The translations under genes and the position numbers were made by a program. A model generated the notes under the pieces. The model worked only from the letters and a program-made list of their open reading frames with translations, did not search any database and was not told the DNA's origin. Below, in pieces: positions 1 through 12,100 of a stretch of 64,000 nucleotides of DNA. Origin of the DNA: Polychytrium aggregatum. Taxonomy: Eukaryota; Chytridiomycota; Chytridiomycetes; Polychytriales. Location of the stretch: contig NW_026516299.1 of the NCBI RefSeq assembly GCF_025602895.1, positions 62,001 to 126,000 of the forward strand. Direction: 5' to 3'. Within the stretch, counting starts at the first letter, position 1, and each line of letters opens with the position of its first letter.

Positions 1-414
1 GCGGCTGGGGATGCGCTGCTGAGAGGCGTTCGTGGAGGCCATCGCGACAGAGCCAGCCGGCTCGCTGACGATACACCAAGACCAGTCGAGTCGCAGAAGC
101 TAGGCAATACCCGCCTGAGCCGAACTGATGGACCGCGCGGGATCGGCCTGGATTTTTGCTTGGCTTGTCCCCTGCACAAACGCCGACGCTTGCTGGTGCC
201 TTGTCTGCTCGCCATCCAGGGGCGGCGCGCAGCGACACGTGCTCGCCGCTGCGCAACCCTAACCTTCTTGGCAGCGCAGCAGGTGGCAGTGCCATGTTGG
301 GTGGCTTGCAGACGAACAGACCCAGCCGCCAGCGTCCTGCTCTCGCCATCGACCACTCTGCCATCGACCACTCTGCCATCGACCGGCTCTGCCAGAACTG
401 CCAGAACTGCCAAC
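1..414. other. 5' flank of the phospholipase gene
   Basis: No supportable gene lies here. An open frame on the plus strand runs through this stretch into the phospholipase reading frame, but its protein is low-complexity and the family-like sequence begins only at the ATG at 415. The last 70 bases are built of short tandem repeats (listed separately). The stretch probably holds promoter and 5' leader. Confidence 0.5.
346..409 (+). repeat. Tandem repeat abutting the phospholipase start codon
   Basis: The 15-mer CCATCGACCACTCTG occurs at 346-360 and 361-375, followed by a degenerate copy (376-391). Two copies of CCAGAACTG (392-409) then end a few bases before the ATG at 415. It would lie in the 5' leader of the mRNA or in the proximal promoter. 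Confidence 0.8.
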
Positions 415-3400
415 ATGTCATCCTATCTCGACCGGGTCAACTCCAACCGCAACGCCGAGGAGAACCACCCGCTCAACTTCCTCCCGTCCGCCATCCGCAA
501 CGTCGTGTCCGCCATCGTCCCGGACTCGATCGAGCACACCGTCGGCTCCTGGGTCGAGTATGAGCGCATCCACCAGGAGGTCCAAGCCGAGATCGATGGC
601 AAGCACCCAGCGCATCCCGAGCTGCTCAAGTCGGCCACAGTCTCGTACGTATCCGGTGCGCTGCACGTTATGGTTCGGCGCCGCCGCTCCGCTTGCCCGA
701 GTCCGAGTCCAAATCCAAGCTCCTGCCCCAGGAGCTGTGGTCATCATGGCGCTTACCAGATATTTTGTGGGACCGGCGTTTGCTGCACCACTTCAAACAG
801 CCACGAAAACTCTATCCCGGAGGAGGAGCAAGAGTTCCGGCGCGAGCGCAAGGCCTTCATGAAGGATGCCTTTGCCAGGTTCATCGGTGTTTCTCCGGAG
901 GAAGTCCACGTTGACGACATTCCCGTCATTGCCGTCACAGGAAGCGGCGGCGGTTTCAAGGCCATGATCGGTACCACAGGTAGGAGCAGGCATGGGGGCA
1001 CAGATCGCCCAGATTGAGACGCTGCAGACCAAAGACCGAGGCTCCGTCTGGTGCCGGTGCTGTCGAGATGTTGGCACACAGGGGTGCTGTTCGGTGGGCT
1101 TTGGTGGCTCTCCCGTCCCGGCCGCACTGACCAAGAGAGTCGCTTGGCATCTCCCAAACCCCCGAAGGATATCTCAAGGGCATGCACGACTCGGGACTGT
1201 TCGACTGTGTCATGTACATGGCCGGTGAGTACATTAGTGCCGTCTGTCGCCATGGAGTCGCGCACCCTCATGTTCAATACGGTGCATTTCTTGCGTCTCT
1301 CGTCCATGGTTGTATGTTCTGTCGACCCGGCAACAAGCTCCCTTTTGCTCATCGCTGCCACTTTCGCTCGCCGCAAAAAGGTGTCAGTGGGTCCTGTTGG
1401 ACACTCTCCAACTTTTACACCGCTGCCCGCTGCTCAGTGCCGGCACTCTTGGAACACTACAAGCAAGCATTGGTACCCCATCCGGCCAGCCCTATCCACA
1501 TCCCAAACATCCTCTCAAAGGACATCCGCCACCGCGTGCGTCTCGCCTTTGACGGCATGACCATCAAGCGCATTTCCCAGCTTCCTCGCGGCGTGGTCGA
1601 CACCTACGGCTGTCTCATGAACTGCCACTTCCAAGGCGACTATTGGGAAGGTGCCTGGGAGCCTGACCACTTCCGACTCAGCCGCCACGCAAAGTACCTC
1701 AAGGGCGGCAAGGCCCCGATGCCCATTTACACCTGCATTCGACACGAGCGGCCCTGGGCACGCAAATTCGACCCCGACCTTCCGCGCGAGGAGTGGGAGC
1801 AGCTACAGAAGCAGTACGAAAGCAACGAGGATAAGAACCATCTGGCCGGCTCCAAGGAGCACGCGCACAACGAATCTGCTTGGTGGCAATGGTTCGAAAT
1901 CACGCCCTTCCAGGTGGGCTGCGACGAGCTCCATGGTAAGCTGTTCCCAGATTGAAACCTCGCATCAAGCGATACGCATGTCCGACCGCACCAAATGAAT
2001 GTTCACCTCCCAAACACATCGATTTGCTTCTGCTCGTTGATCAGGCTGGGTTCCGACCTGGGCGTTTGGGCGACGGTTCGTCAACGATGTGTCTGTGGAG
2101 AACCTTCCCGAGCAGAACTTTTCACTCGTCGTCGGGTAAGTTCGCCCAGCTCGAAGTCTTGTGTCGAGCCCGACATGGCTTGGGAGATATCCTCGCCGGC
2201 CTGTGCGCCATCCTGGCCTGTGCTGCAGCGGCTCACGCAAATTCGCATATGCTGCTTCCTCCTCCCATGTCCATCCGGCAGCCTGACCGGAAGCGCCATG
2301 TGTGCGCCCTTCACTACCACGGTCCAGACTTTCCAGCGCAGTGAGACAACCTCGCACTTCCAGGAGAAGATGAAGGAGTTCCTGGGCACTGTGAGTAGCC
2401 TGTCGTTTGTCACACGCACTTTCAGATGTTGTGCTGGGTTACCAGCTGGCTCCAGGCTGTGTATTGCGTTTCGCTTACCTGTCGGTGTTAATTTCTCTCT
2501 CCGGGCACTATCGCTCTTGCCCTGAATGCATGTGGTATCGCTGTGCACGCGACCCATGCTGCATGGTTGCCGATGTGTTTCCAACTAACCGGTTTCTATC
2601 GTTGCTTTGCTCTGCACCGCGATGTTCCCGCCTTCAGCTCATTCAACCGGATGCCAACCCACTTGTAAAGCAGTTGCTTGCCATTCATCCGTTCCACTCG
2701 TCCTATAACTGTGAGTACCCTGACTTTGATGCGCTGTTTGCATCGGCCTACGGGAGTGGGCTTCTGTGGCTAAGCTTTTGTGTTCTATCGTCATCTCACC
2801 CGGCTCTTGGCCATCAAATCAGGGAACTTCCTTTACGAGGATACACCCGAGAAAACGCCGCCTGGCGTCCGAAACTCCAAGCGTATCCAGCTGATCGATG
2901 CCGGTATGTGTTTCTTGAGGGCGGTATCGCATCTGAGCCTAGACCCACTTGCACTCGCAAGACTGAGTCTGCACTCTTTGGCTGCTTCTCTGCTTAGGTG
3001 CGGACAACAACCAGCCTCTCTATCCGCTCACACGCCTCGGCCGCGACGTTGATGTTGCGTTCGTTTTCGACTCGAGCGTCGACGTTGAGCGAAACATGTA
3101 AGTCAGTCCCCTGCTTTTGCAGCTCGTGTGAGGCCCATACTCGGATCGCCGGCGCGGGAAAGAATGCTATCGGAGGTAGTCGGCGCGTGATCATGTTCGC
3201 TTGTCTACTTTCTCTCCTGTCTCGACGCTGTCTTCGGCGCGATCCACCACGCGGCACTGATGCTGAGCCTCGTTTGAACCCTTTACAGCGTGACTCCCGA
3301 TGTCGAAACGTTCGCCAAGCGAAAGGGATTGAGTGTCACCCTTCGCAGCCCCCCACCAGCACCCCAGGAATCGCTGCCCGCGAATGTGCCCAAGCCAAAG

Positions 3401-3853
3401 AACACGGCAGAGTCGCTCCGCCAAAAATACGAGAACCGCTACTGCCAGGTCTATCAGCTGGATCCCATCGATCCTGCAGGCACGCACCCGGAGTATGGCA
3501 ACCCACTTGCCAGCAAGGGCTTCCAGATGCTCTACATGCCGATTCTGCCCAACCCAGAGGTGCCCGAGTTCGAGCCCAACAGCTTTGGGTTTGGCCAGCT
3601 GCAGTACACCTCAGAACAGGTTTGTTGGATGCCTTGCTTCTCGTTTGAGCCGTTGCACGGTGCTGTCGTTGAGCATCACAGGGCGTCCACGATCAGCGGC
3701 AGTTGACACTGAACACATCCTATGCGCTGCATTTAGGTCCAAGATCTCGCCAAATGTGCCTCTCTCAATTGGAAGCAAGAAGAGGCCCGTATCCGCGAGG
3801 TTTTGCGTTCCGTCTGGCAGGAGAAGCGCCGGGCCAGACTTGCCGCGCATTGA
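415..3853 (+). CDS. Cytosolic phospholipase A2-like (PLA2c domain) protein, multi-exon
   Basis: Predicted serine hydrolase of the cPLA2/lysophospholipase family, which releases fatty acids from glycerophospholipids. Family landmarks appear in order across many exons. The oxyanion glycine motif GSGGGFKAM is near 940. The nucleophile motif GVSGSCW is near 1380, directly after an acceptor that joins it to MYMAG near 1222. The stretch WVPTWAFGRRF is near 2045, and the catalytic-Asp motif LIDAG, continued by ADNNQPLYPL after an intron, is near 2900-3030. The first exon ends at a GTACGT donor (647). The last exon, 3737-3853, ends QEKRRARLAAH-stop. The ATG at 415 is in frame with the first conserved exon and is the only good start. 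I see no N-terminal C2 domain of the animal cPLA2-alpha type. Exon boundaries between 2300 and 3000 are approximate. The next gene is convergent. Confidence 0.85.
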
Positions 3854-4155
3854 GCCGTCGGGCCTGTCCTGGTTGGCTGCATCCGTGCCCCCTCCCCTCC
3901 TCTGGGGCGGTACACGCTATATTCGAGTCTATCGATGGCGGTCTTGCCGAGAACTTGCTTTCTAATTTGACCCCTCACTGAGCTCTGAGGTTTGAATACA
4001 CATCCGTCCTGAGGTCGATGTGTCGGGCTACGCGAGAATGCTGGAGAACACAAACCCAGAGCGCCCTGTCTTGTCTGCGGAGGCAAGCAATCGTGTCCCC
4101 CTAACGCTGTCTGCTGAGGATGCGTTATATTTTGGACTGGTGTGCACCAAACGGT
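3854..4155. other. Convergent intergenic spacer
   Basis: Spacer between the 3' ends of the phospholipase (+) and BRX1 (-) genes. Nothing beyond 3' UTR sequence is evident. Confidence 0.5.
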
Positions 4156-5953
4156 CTATGCGAAAACATCTTTGAACGGATCCTCGGGCATTTTTGTCTT
4201 TTGCTTCTTTTCGGCCAGGGCTTCGCTGGCCATTGCTCGTGCCTTGTACTCGATCGACTTGTCGATTCTCTCCAGGCGACGGACCTGTCGACGGACAATG
4301 CGATCGGTATGTGTGTCAGCAGCCAGACCGCCGGCAGGCACCAGATAGGACCAGCATCTACCCATCCAAGCATCCACTTTGCTCTCATTGACAATTTCTC
4401 CCCGCCCACGGTCGATGAATATATATACTCACATGGTTGGGCGAGACAAAGTGCGGGTTTTCGTAGAGGGTTGCTCCTCCAAAGCTGCGATCAAAGATTC
4501 GCATGATACTCAAGCTGAAACGGGGGCCGATCTCGGCGAGGGTGATTTCCTTGTCCTTGCCCTTGCCTTTGACAGCCTCCTTCTCGACGACCTATTCAGT
4601 TGCAAGAAAGTCAGCGACGGCTCATTCGTGTGGACAGAGCGGCTGCATTCCTCATTGTGGCTGATCACCTATCACCCAAAAGGCACAGAGACCATCGCCA
4701 TATGCGCGGACGGGTGTCGGCAGCCGTGCCAGGTGCAGAGCTCATGCGATCCACTGCGAACGCACCTGGAAGTTTCGGAACCAGATTCGGTTGTCGGCAA
4801 TGGAGAAGCTCAGGACATGGTCGATGAATGGCTTGATCTTCCGCGAAGACTTTGGCGTTCCAAAGATTTGGGTGAACATCTCCTTTAGCAGCTGGAAGTG
4901 CGGCGCACTGTCAAAGTTGCTGTCAAAGGACAGGATCGGCCGCGAGCCCTTGAGGCAGTTGCCGGTCATGCGGAGCTCGTCCATGGTGTGGACGTTCTGG
5001 ACGTTGAACTTGACACTCGGTCCGTTGGGGGTCTTGGACATCCACATGTACAGATCGGTGTGTTTGCGGACCTCGAAGAATATGCAGTTGTTGCAGTTGG
5101 CGAGTTCGGCGAGTTCGTTCAGCTCATCCAGGTTGGACTTTGAGTCAAACTTGCTGTCTATGCATGTTGAGCGCGATGGTCAGGAGGCGGCGATGCCCGA
5201 TAAACATCCATGAGAGGTCGTTGACATAGAGTGCAACAGAGCCACGAGTTGATTGATAGCGTCAGTACTCCGGCATCAGAGGACGTCAGCCGGCAACGCT
5301 GTCCGAGTCCAGACAGCAAGTGGAGTCAGACAGCAACAGCCTCTGGACGAAGCATCGCCGGATCATGGCGCCGACACAGCCATCTCTCGACTGGCAGACT
5401 GACAGACTGACCTTTCTTTGAGTGCGGCATCAGCACATTCAAGTCATTCATCAGGTGCCGGAATCTGTCCGATGATGACGCCGGTCGTTTGAGAATGCGA
5501 TACAGAAAGCAAGGCCATTTTTGACCGGCGAGCACACATCTGATTGCCCCGGGCCGCGCTGGCGCCATCGGATGCTCATTCAGTATATGAACGCGCTGCG
5601 ATCGCTCACCTGTGGGTGATGCCGCGCGAGGAGAGGATAAGCACTCGCTGGCGGATCTTGGCTGGGCCCTGGCTTGCGCCAGTATCGGCATCATCGCCGT
5701 CATCCAGGCCCTCATTGTCCTCATCGCCGTCCTCTTGCTCCTGCTCCTGCTCGTCTTCATCGTAGCGCCGCATCAGAAGCATCTTGCGGCCCAGCTCGAG
5801 AACCTCTTCGTCCGAATGCTCCCCGGCAGACTCCTCTACATCTTCGTCGTCATCCAGATCGGAGCCGCCGCCGGTCTCGACGGTGACAATCTCTTTCTTT
5901 TTGCGGTGGGCTTCGAGCTCGCTGTGCGACGGCTGCTTTCGCTTGGGTGCCAT
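4156..5953 (-). CDS. BRX1: Ribosome biogenesis protein BRX1 (Brix domain), multi-exon
   Basis: Nucleolar factor needed for maturation of 60S pre-ribosomes. The N-terminal exon starts MAPKRKQPSHSELEAHRKKK, runs through a long Asp/Glu-rich stretch and enters the Brix domain at KIRQRVLILSSRGITHR, just before a GTGAGC donor. Later exons carry HLMNDLNVLMPHSKK, CNNCIFFEVRKHTDLYMWMS, GPSVKFNVQNVHTMDELRM and then GNCLKGSRPILSFDS. They are followed by ITLAEIGPRFSL and FGGATLYENPHFVSPN (near 4435-4550). The final exon ends KMPEDPFKDVFA-stop at 4156. The track-style longer start at 5971 is a TTG; the first ATG is at 5953. The upstream region is shared with the divergent MSD1 gene. Confidence 0.93.
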
Positions 5954-6664
5954 GACTGTTGTTTCGTTCAAGGTGTCTCTCGATTCCGCTTCAACTGGGG
6001 CTGTGATTGCGTCTGCGACTGGTGGGGAGGCTGCCGGTCCTGGTGTCAGATGCGCGATATGGTTCGGGTGGTGCGGCCTGGGTGGTGTGGTCGGGGGTGT
6101 CGTCGCGGCTGGGTGCTGCTGTTGCTGGCTCCGATCGCCAAAAAAAAGTAATTAATATGCGGCTCGAGCCGGCCAAGCCGGATGCAGCCGGCTGCGGCTG
6201 GCGAGCCACGTGTGACGCATGCCATGTCAGCCGTCGCTGGGCGATCTGGATGCGCGACGGGGAGCAGGCCGACCGCCATCTTGGCTCTGGTCTCGCTGGT
6301 TCTGTCGATTCTGTCGATTCTGTCGATTCTGTCGATTCTGTCGATTCTGTCGATTAGGTAGTGTATCCGCACCAGGGTACGGCGGGCCTATGGAATCATC
6401 CCGGCACATGCTGCATTCACAGTGTTATCTTGCCAGCCCCACTCGATTGTGGGCCCATCTGGGTCGAATAGCCGCCGAAACGGCTCATCCGCCCATATCT
6501 GACATATCTCCCACCGCATTGGTTTGTCCATCTGCATATCTTGCGCGCAGGCATACTGTTCATTCATTCCCTGTCCAAATACTGTCCTGTTGCACTTGGC
6601 AGTTGCTCCAGAATCTTATCATCCCCGAGATCCGCACACATAGAACAGCTCCAACACCACACCG
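5954..6664. promoter_or_regulatory. Bidirectional promoter region of BRX1 and MSD1
   Basis: A 711-base spacer between two divergent start codons. It contains an A-rich run and TAATTAATATG near 6145-6160, a 9-bp tandem array at 6301-6354, and otherwise no coding sequence I can support. Promoter function is inferred from the divergent layout only. Confidence 0.55.
6301..6354 (+). repeat. Six perfect copies of TCTGTCGAT
   Basis: Six exact tandem 9-mers, so every frame is open through the array on both strands. This gives spurious repeat peptides such as SVDSVD and NRQNRQ. It sits about 310 bases upstream of the MSD1 start and 350 upstream of BRX1. Confidence 0.95.
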
Positions 6665-8683
6665 ATGCGATTGATCCACATTGCCCGGGCCGCTCGGCGG
6701 CCCCTTTTCCTGTTGTCAGCCGGGCGCTGCTCGCTATCTGCAGCAAGCTTGTCCTCTATCCGACTGCACTCCACCGCCGTGCCCTTGGTTGACAAGAGCG
6801 CGCCCCTCGGGACTCTGCGCGAGTGGTCCTCGCAGTTCTACTCCTCGCCAGGCTTTTCACGAACCCACAGCTGCGGAGAGCTGTCTCCTGAGCACGATGG
6901 CCAATCGGTGGCTCTGAGTGGCTGGGCATTGAATTCGCGCAAGATCGGATCGGACTTGACGTTTCTGCCTCTCCGCGACGCACACGGCACCGTCCAGCTG
7001 GTGCACCAAATCTCGCTGGACTCTCCCTCTGAAAAAGACCTGTTCATCCGCGAGACCCTGCTCTCGCTGACACCCGAGTCTGTCATCTCCATCAAAGGCA
7101 TCGTAAGGCGTCGCCCGGAGGCGGCCGTCCAGGGCGGCTCGCCGCTGGGCTCCATCGAGGTCTCGGTGACGGATCTCAAGGTTCTGAACAGAGCCTGTCC
7201 ACTCCCATTCTCGACAGTCTCCAAGGCCCTGATCCCGAACGAAGAGGCCCGCCTCAAGTATCGCTATGTCGATCTCCGGCGCCCCAAGCTGCAGGACAAC
7301 ATCCGCAAACGATCGCGTGCCGCCCGCGCCGCCCGCGACTTCCTGTATGCCCACGACTTTGTCGAGGTCGAGACTCCGTATCTCTTCAAAAGCACCCCCG
7401 AGGGTGCTCGTGAGTTTCTGGTTCCCACCCGCACCAAGGGCAAGTTCTATGCTCTGCCGCAGTCGCCGCAGCAGTACAAGCAGGTCCTCATGTCTGCTTC
7501 GGTGGACCGATATTTCCAGATCGCTCGCTGCTTCCGCGATGAGTCGCTCGGCGCCGATCGCCAACCCGAGTTCACCCAGATCGATATCGAAATGTCGTTT
7601 ATCGAGATGAACGACATCATGAAGTTGCTCGAGTCTCTGGCTGCGACCATCTGGAAAGAAGTGCTCGGCGTCGACATCCGACTGCCCGTGCCTCGCATGA
7701 CCTACGCCGAAGCCATGCGTCGCTTTGGATCCGACAAGCCTGACATCCGCTTTGACATGGAGATTCAGCCGCTTATCGACTCCATCGACTCGGGCCATAT
7801 GGTCGAGGGCCTGGTCGTCAAGCAGGCACACAAACACCTCAACACGAAACAGCTTCAGTCTCTCCGCGATACCGTTCTACAAGAAAACTTTGTCCATCTT
7901 GGAGGCTTCCCCAAGAGCCAGGATCTACTCTTTGTCAAGATCACTAACGACAACCTCCAAAGCTGGCCACAGAAGATACGGTTTCTCTCCGGCCATCCTG
8001 AGGCCGCTGCCAAGTTGGGTGGCGTGGAGCCGGGGGATTTGGTTGTCCTCAACTACCGCAAACAGGGCTATCTTGGCCCACACACCATCATGGGCCGGAC
8101 GCGACTACATCTTTCCAAGGCTCTGATAGCCGCTGGTGCTCTGGACATCGATCCGTCGCGTGCTCTTTCATTCCTGTGGGTCCACGATTTCCCGCTCTTC
8201 ACACCCACTGCCGACATCGATACTGCCTCTGGCGAGCTTGCCCTCGAGGCAACGCATCACCCCTTCACCGCACCCAACCCTGAAGATCTGCACCTCCTCC
8301 CAAGCGATCCACTTTCTGTCCGAGGTCTGCATTATGACTTTGTCCTCAATGGCCAGGAAATCGGTGGCGGCTCCATCCGCGCTCACGACCCCCGCCTCCA
8401 GAACTATATCTTTTCGGAGATCCTCAAGATTCCCTCCGAGAAAGTCCAGACGGACTTTGGCCACCTGCTCGATGCGCTGCAGTTTGGCTGCCCACCACAT
8501 GGTGGCTTTGCCTTTGGCTTTGACAGACTCATGGCCATTCTGTGTGGAGCCCCGAGTATCCGCGACGTGATCGCCTTTCCCAAACTAGCCGGCGGCGATC
8601 TCTTCGTCGACAGCCCCAACAGCGTGAGCAATGAGCGACTCAAGGAGTATCACATCCAGATCGAAGCCAGCAACAACGTCTGA
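6665..8683 (+). CDS. MSD1: Mitochondrial aspartyl-tRNA synthetase
   Basis: A 672-residue, intronless class II synthetase of the bacterial/mitochondrial AspRS type that charges mitochondrial tRNA-Asp. Residues 1-45 are Arg/Ser/Leu-rich with almost no acidic residues, as in a mitochondrial presequence. An OB-fold anticodon-binding domain follows (about 70-190). Motif 1 is near 210-240, the flipping-loop [10 protein letters not shown] near 247 and [11 protein letters not shown] near 266. Motif 2 is [18 protein letters not shown] near 289, the GAD insertion domain occupies about 350-480, and motif 3 is [14 protein letters not shown] near 613. Length and architecture match bacterial-type AspRS. 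The ATG at 6665 supplies the presequence and is preferred. Confidence 0.96.
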   Translation: MRLIHIARAARRPLFLLSAGRCSLSAASLSSIRLHSTAVPLVDKSAPLGTLREWSSQFYSSPGFSRTHSCGELSPEHDGQSVALSGWALNSRKIGSDLTFLPLRDAHGTVQLVHQISLDSPSEKDLFIRETLLSLTPESVISIKGIVRRRPEAAVQGGSPLGSIEVSVTDLKVLNRACPLPFSTVSKALIPNEEARLKYRYVDLRRPKLQDNIRKRSRAARAARDFLYAHDFVEVETPYLFKSTPEGAREFLVPTRTKGKFYALPQSPQQYKQVLMSASVDRYFQIARCFRDESLGADRQPEFTQIDIEMSFIEMNDIMKLLESLAATIWKEVLGVDIRLPVPRMTYAEAMRRFGSDKPDIRFDMEIQPLIDSIDSGHMVEGLVVKQAHKHLNTKQLQSLRDTVLQENFVHLGGFPKSQDLLFVKITNDNLQSWPQKIRFLSGHPEAAAKLGGVEPGDLVVLNYRKQGYLGPHTIMGRTRLHLSKALIAAGALDIDPSRALSFLWVHDFPLFTPTADIDTASGELALEATHHPFTAPNPEDLHLLPSDPLSVRGLHYDFVLNGQEIGGGSIRAHDPRLQNYIFSEILKIPSEKVQTDFGHLLDALQFGCPPHGGFAFGFDRLMAILCGAPSIRDVIAFPKLAGGDLFVDSPNSVSNERLKEYHIQIEASNNV

Positions 8684-9111
8684 GCAAGTCAGGTATCCCG
8701 GCACGGCTACAATGCGTGCAACATGAAACGGAAGCATCTGCGCTTGCCGCTTCTATTTTTGAGTGGAATACACATCTGTCCATCTCGTGGAAGCAGGGGC
8801 CATAGACACGCAGGAGCCGTGATCATTCAAACCACGACGGAAACGCCTCGACGACTGACTGGCAACGGCGGCGATGTGATGCCGCAGCGGGACCATGCCG
8901 CAGTGCGACCTCATTGAGAGATGCTGAGATTGTGCTCATCCTGGGATATATCTGCTGCTTCGCGCTCTGGTCCTTTGATGGTTATCTGATCCTGTACTGC
9001 ACCTCAAAGTTGCTTTGGGTGGTGGGTTTCAATCAATGTCGACGGCTCGCGCCTTGCCCGAATATCGGGAGAGCGACTTTCCTGGAAGTTGCGCATTTCA
9101 TGTTTGTCGTG
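8684..9111. other. Convergent intergenic spacer
   Basis: Lies between the 3' ends of MSD1 (+) and AHI1 (-). No gene is seen. The last AHI1 exon may extend a little into it, because the AHI1 C-terminus is uncertain. Confidence 0.45.
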
Positions 9112-12100
9112 TTAAGATCGCCCCATGATCGCTTTGCAGTGGTGTTTCACTGTGCATCCAAGCCTCCTGGTCACAACGCAGGCTGCAGTAGGTGCTGCCT
9201 TGCCCATCAACTTACTCGGTGCCAAATACTCGGCGCTTTGACCCAGCGAGGCGCTGTCCAAGTTTTGGATTGACTCCGTAAGCGCTGTCGAGATCTGGTT
9301 GAGCTCTTCCCGTCTCCGTTCCATGGCTCCGAGAATGTCATCATTGCCTATCGCAGCGCTTGAGAGTTGGTACTCCTGGATGGATGGATCGGAATCGCAT
9401 CGAGTTCAGTCCGCCATCGGCAGTCTCAGCGTCTTCTCAGCTTGATAATAGATAGTTTCGGTCAGTGCGGGACAGAACGACGTACCATTGCTTTCGGTGC
9501 AGCGAGCGGAGGGTCTGCCGCATCAAACGTCCAAACCACGGCCGGTTGGTGATATCCAAAACTTATAAACAGCATGAGATGGTCATGCGGATGAAACTGC
9601 AGGTCGTCAATGGGAAACTGGAGCCCCAACCGTCTGTAAACGGTGACAATGGCCCCGGTATCGCAGCGCCATACTGTTGCCTGTCCGTCCTCGCCACCGG
9701 CAGCAACGAATGTCCCACACGGCGAAAACGAAGCTCGCCAAAAGTGGTTTGCATATCCGCTGTGATCGCCTGTGGAGCGCGGTCCGCTCTTGGGCGGCGA
9801 GTACGAGGCGTCAAGTTGCTTGTCCTGGAGGACCGTAAGCAGCCTGTAGATACGCGAGTCGACTAGATGGATTGTGCCGTTGCTGTATCGTATCAACAGC
9901 TTTCTGAAGTTTGGGTGGAGTTTCAGACACGTTACGGAGGCGTCCTGAGATGCGGCGAATGTGGTGTGTATATGTCCTGGAGTCGTTAGTGCCAACAGCA
10001 GCCAAGAGTGCCCCAGCACTGCTTCACTGCAATCGTCAGGGAGGCTCGCTCATCCAGCCCTTAGTGCCCAAATCCACAAAGAACTCGTCTCGTCGGTAGA
10101 TACCTGAAGTGGCGAGAGCGTCTTGATGCAATCGTATGCGACTTCTCCGCGTCGTAGCCCTGGGATCTCACAGCTCCAGACTTTGACGACCCCGGAGCCG
10201 TCGCCGGAATACATCTTGCGGCCTTCCTCACCAAAGACGATGCTGTTAACTCGCGACGAGTGACCGCTAAGTGTCAACATCGGTCCGCCTTCAAGCGAGA
10301 TTGGCTGGCTTCCGAGCAACTGATAGGGCTCGTATTGCCAAAAGCGAATGCGCCCATCGAAGCACCCTGTAACTATGAGCCTGTCCATGCGCGGGCGGAT
10401 GGCCCAACGTTAGTCACGACCATGTGTGCTTGTGCCTCCCCCCTCCTCCATCCGCATACTCAAGAGACCGAGGAGGCTGGGATCTGAGTCACTGATGGGC
10501 AAACTGGTGAATGCGATGCGGACTTAAGACAGGAAACGTGCCTTGGGTTCAGAGCCATGGGATGGAATACCGCAGTGTAGACGTAGGCCGGATGCAATAT
10601 CACGGACTTTTGGCGCACGCTCCCGTCGCCTCCAAAGAACCAGACGCGAACAGTGCCGTCGGAGGATGCGCTGATGAGCTCGCTGCAGTGTCAAGACGGC
10701 CGGAGAGTGAGCATCAAATCCATAACAGTCGCTTGCTTGGCTGCAAGCAGATGACTTTTGGGGAATGCATATGCTATCATGAAGCCAACGCCTGAGAGCG
10801 TACTCATCCTCGCTCGCCCAGCTGAGAGAATAGACGAGATCTTGGTGCCCTTCAAGAGTCGCCACTCGGTCACCCGTGAGGACATCATAGACCTTGATCG
10901 GATAGCTGCTTGTAGACACACAGGCGACGGCCACGTATATGCCGCCGTTGGAGAAGGAGCATGCAAACGAGCCGCTGCATTGGGACCAACGAAAGATGCA
11001 GTATAATAGATCGTCAGCCCACACGATGGAGGCTCAGGCTCAGCATCTAGTGGCGTTCACTCTATCACCTCTCGTCGCTGCTCAATCGATATCGCAGCCG
11101 GGTAGGCAGCAAGAACCTTTGTCCTGGTTCTCGTCTCCACTTTGGCTGTCGTTCAGCGGTGGTTGGGTTAGGGCAAAGTATTTGTTGAGTGTCGAAGGCA
11201 GGTAAGAGAAGTAGTGTCCTGTGGTCTTAGATTCACTTCGATCGACGATTCTGCGATCCAAGTGGCCAACTCACCGCATTGGACAGTGCCAGAAGACTCT
11301 TCATCATTGGATCCATGATCTTTTTCTTCTCGGAATACTCATCGAGCATCTGGAATGCACGTGCTGCATTAGGAGCGTCAGCGACCCGCATCTCTACCCT
11401 TCAGCACCGCACACACGTACCTGCTCCAGTGTCATCTTTCCGATCTCGATATCCGTGGGAAGGTTGGCTCGCCGGATCACTTGACGACGCCTCGGGGGCA
11501 CATGAGCTTTGACGGTCACGTATCTACAGCGAATGAAGCCAAGTAAGATGAGAGATTGGATTTGACCCAAGTCGCCGATCCGCAGAGAGGGCCGTGGGCT
11601 CGCCAGATAGCAAGGCACTCGACGAGCGCGCGACAAGAAATACTAACAGTGTCGAAGGGTATTTTTCTTTTTCCATCTGCCAGTAGTAGTACGCATTCGG
11701 GATGTTGTCTTGCTCCGGAGGCTCGTTCTTGATTTTTGGGTACCGATACATCTGCAGGCGGGCCTGAGAGTCGTTCAGCCAGAGACGCAACGAGCCGATT
11801 GTTCAAGGTTCAGAGCGACATATTCCCATGACCGAAGGGTCATCCGTTCTTTGGCAATCCGCACAATCCATACCATCTGCTCGGTATTTGCATTGCCAGC
11901 ATGGCCGACCAGCTTCAAGAATGCCCACGCTATCCGGTGCCATCCGTCGTGCGTTCTGTTTAGCCGATGCAGCAGAGTACGAGGCCGGTCAGTTGACACA
12001 GACAAGGTATATCCCAGGGCCCAACCCTCGCTGATACCAATCTGCCACTCTGCTGACGGACAGAGCATACTTTTGAGCCAGTGCACTGTTCGTTGTAAAG

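Noticed and set aside
6046-6409. Repeat-peptide ORFs (SVDSVD, NRQNRQ) around the 9-mer array
   Set aside because: Produced by the stop-free 9-bp tandem repeat. No start context or homology, and located in a divergent promoter.
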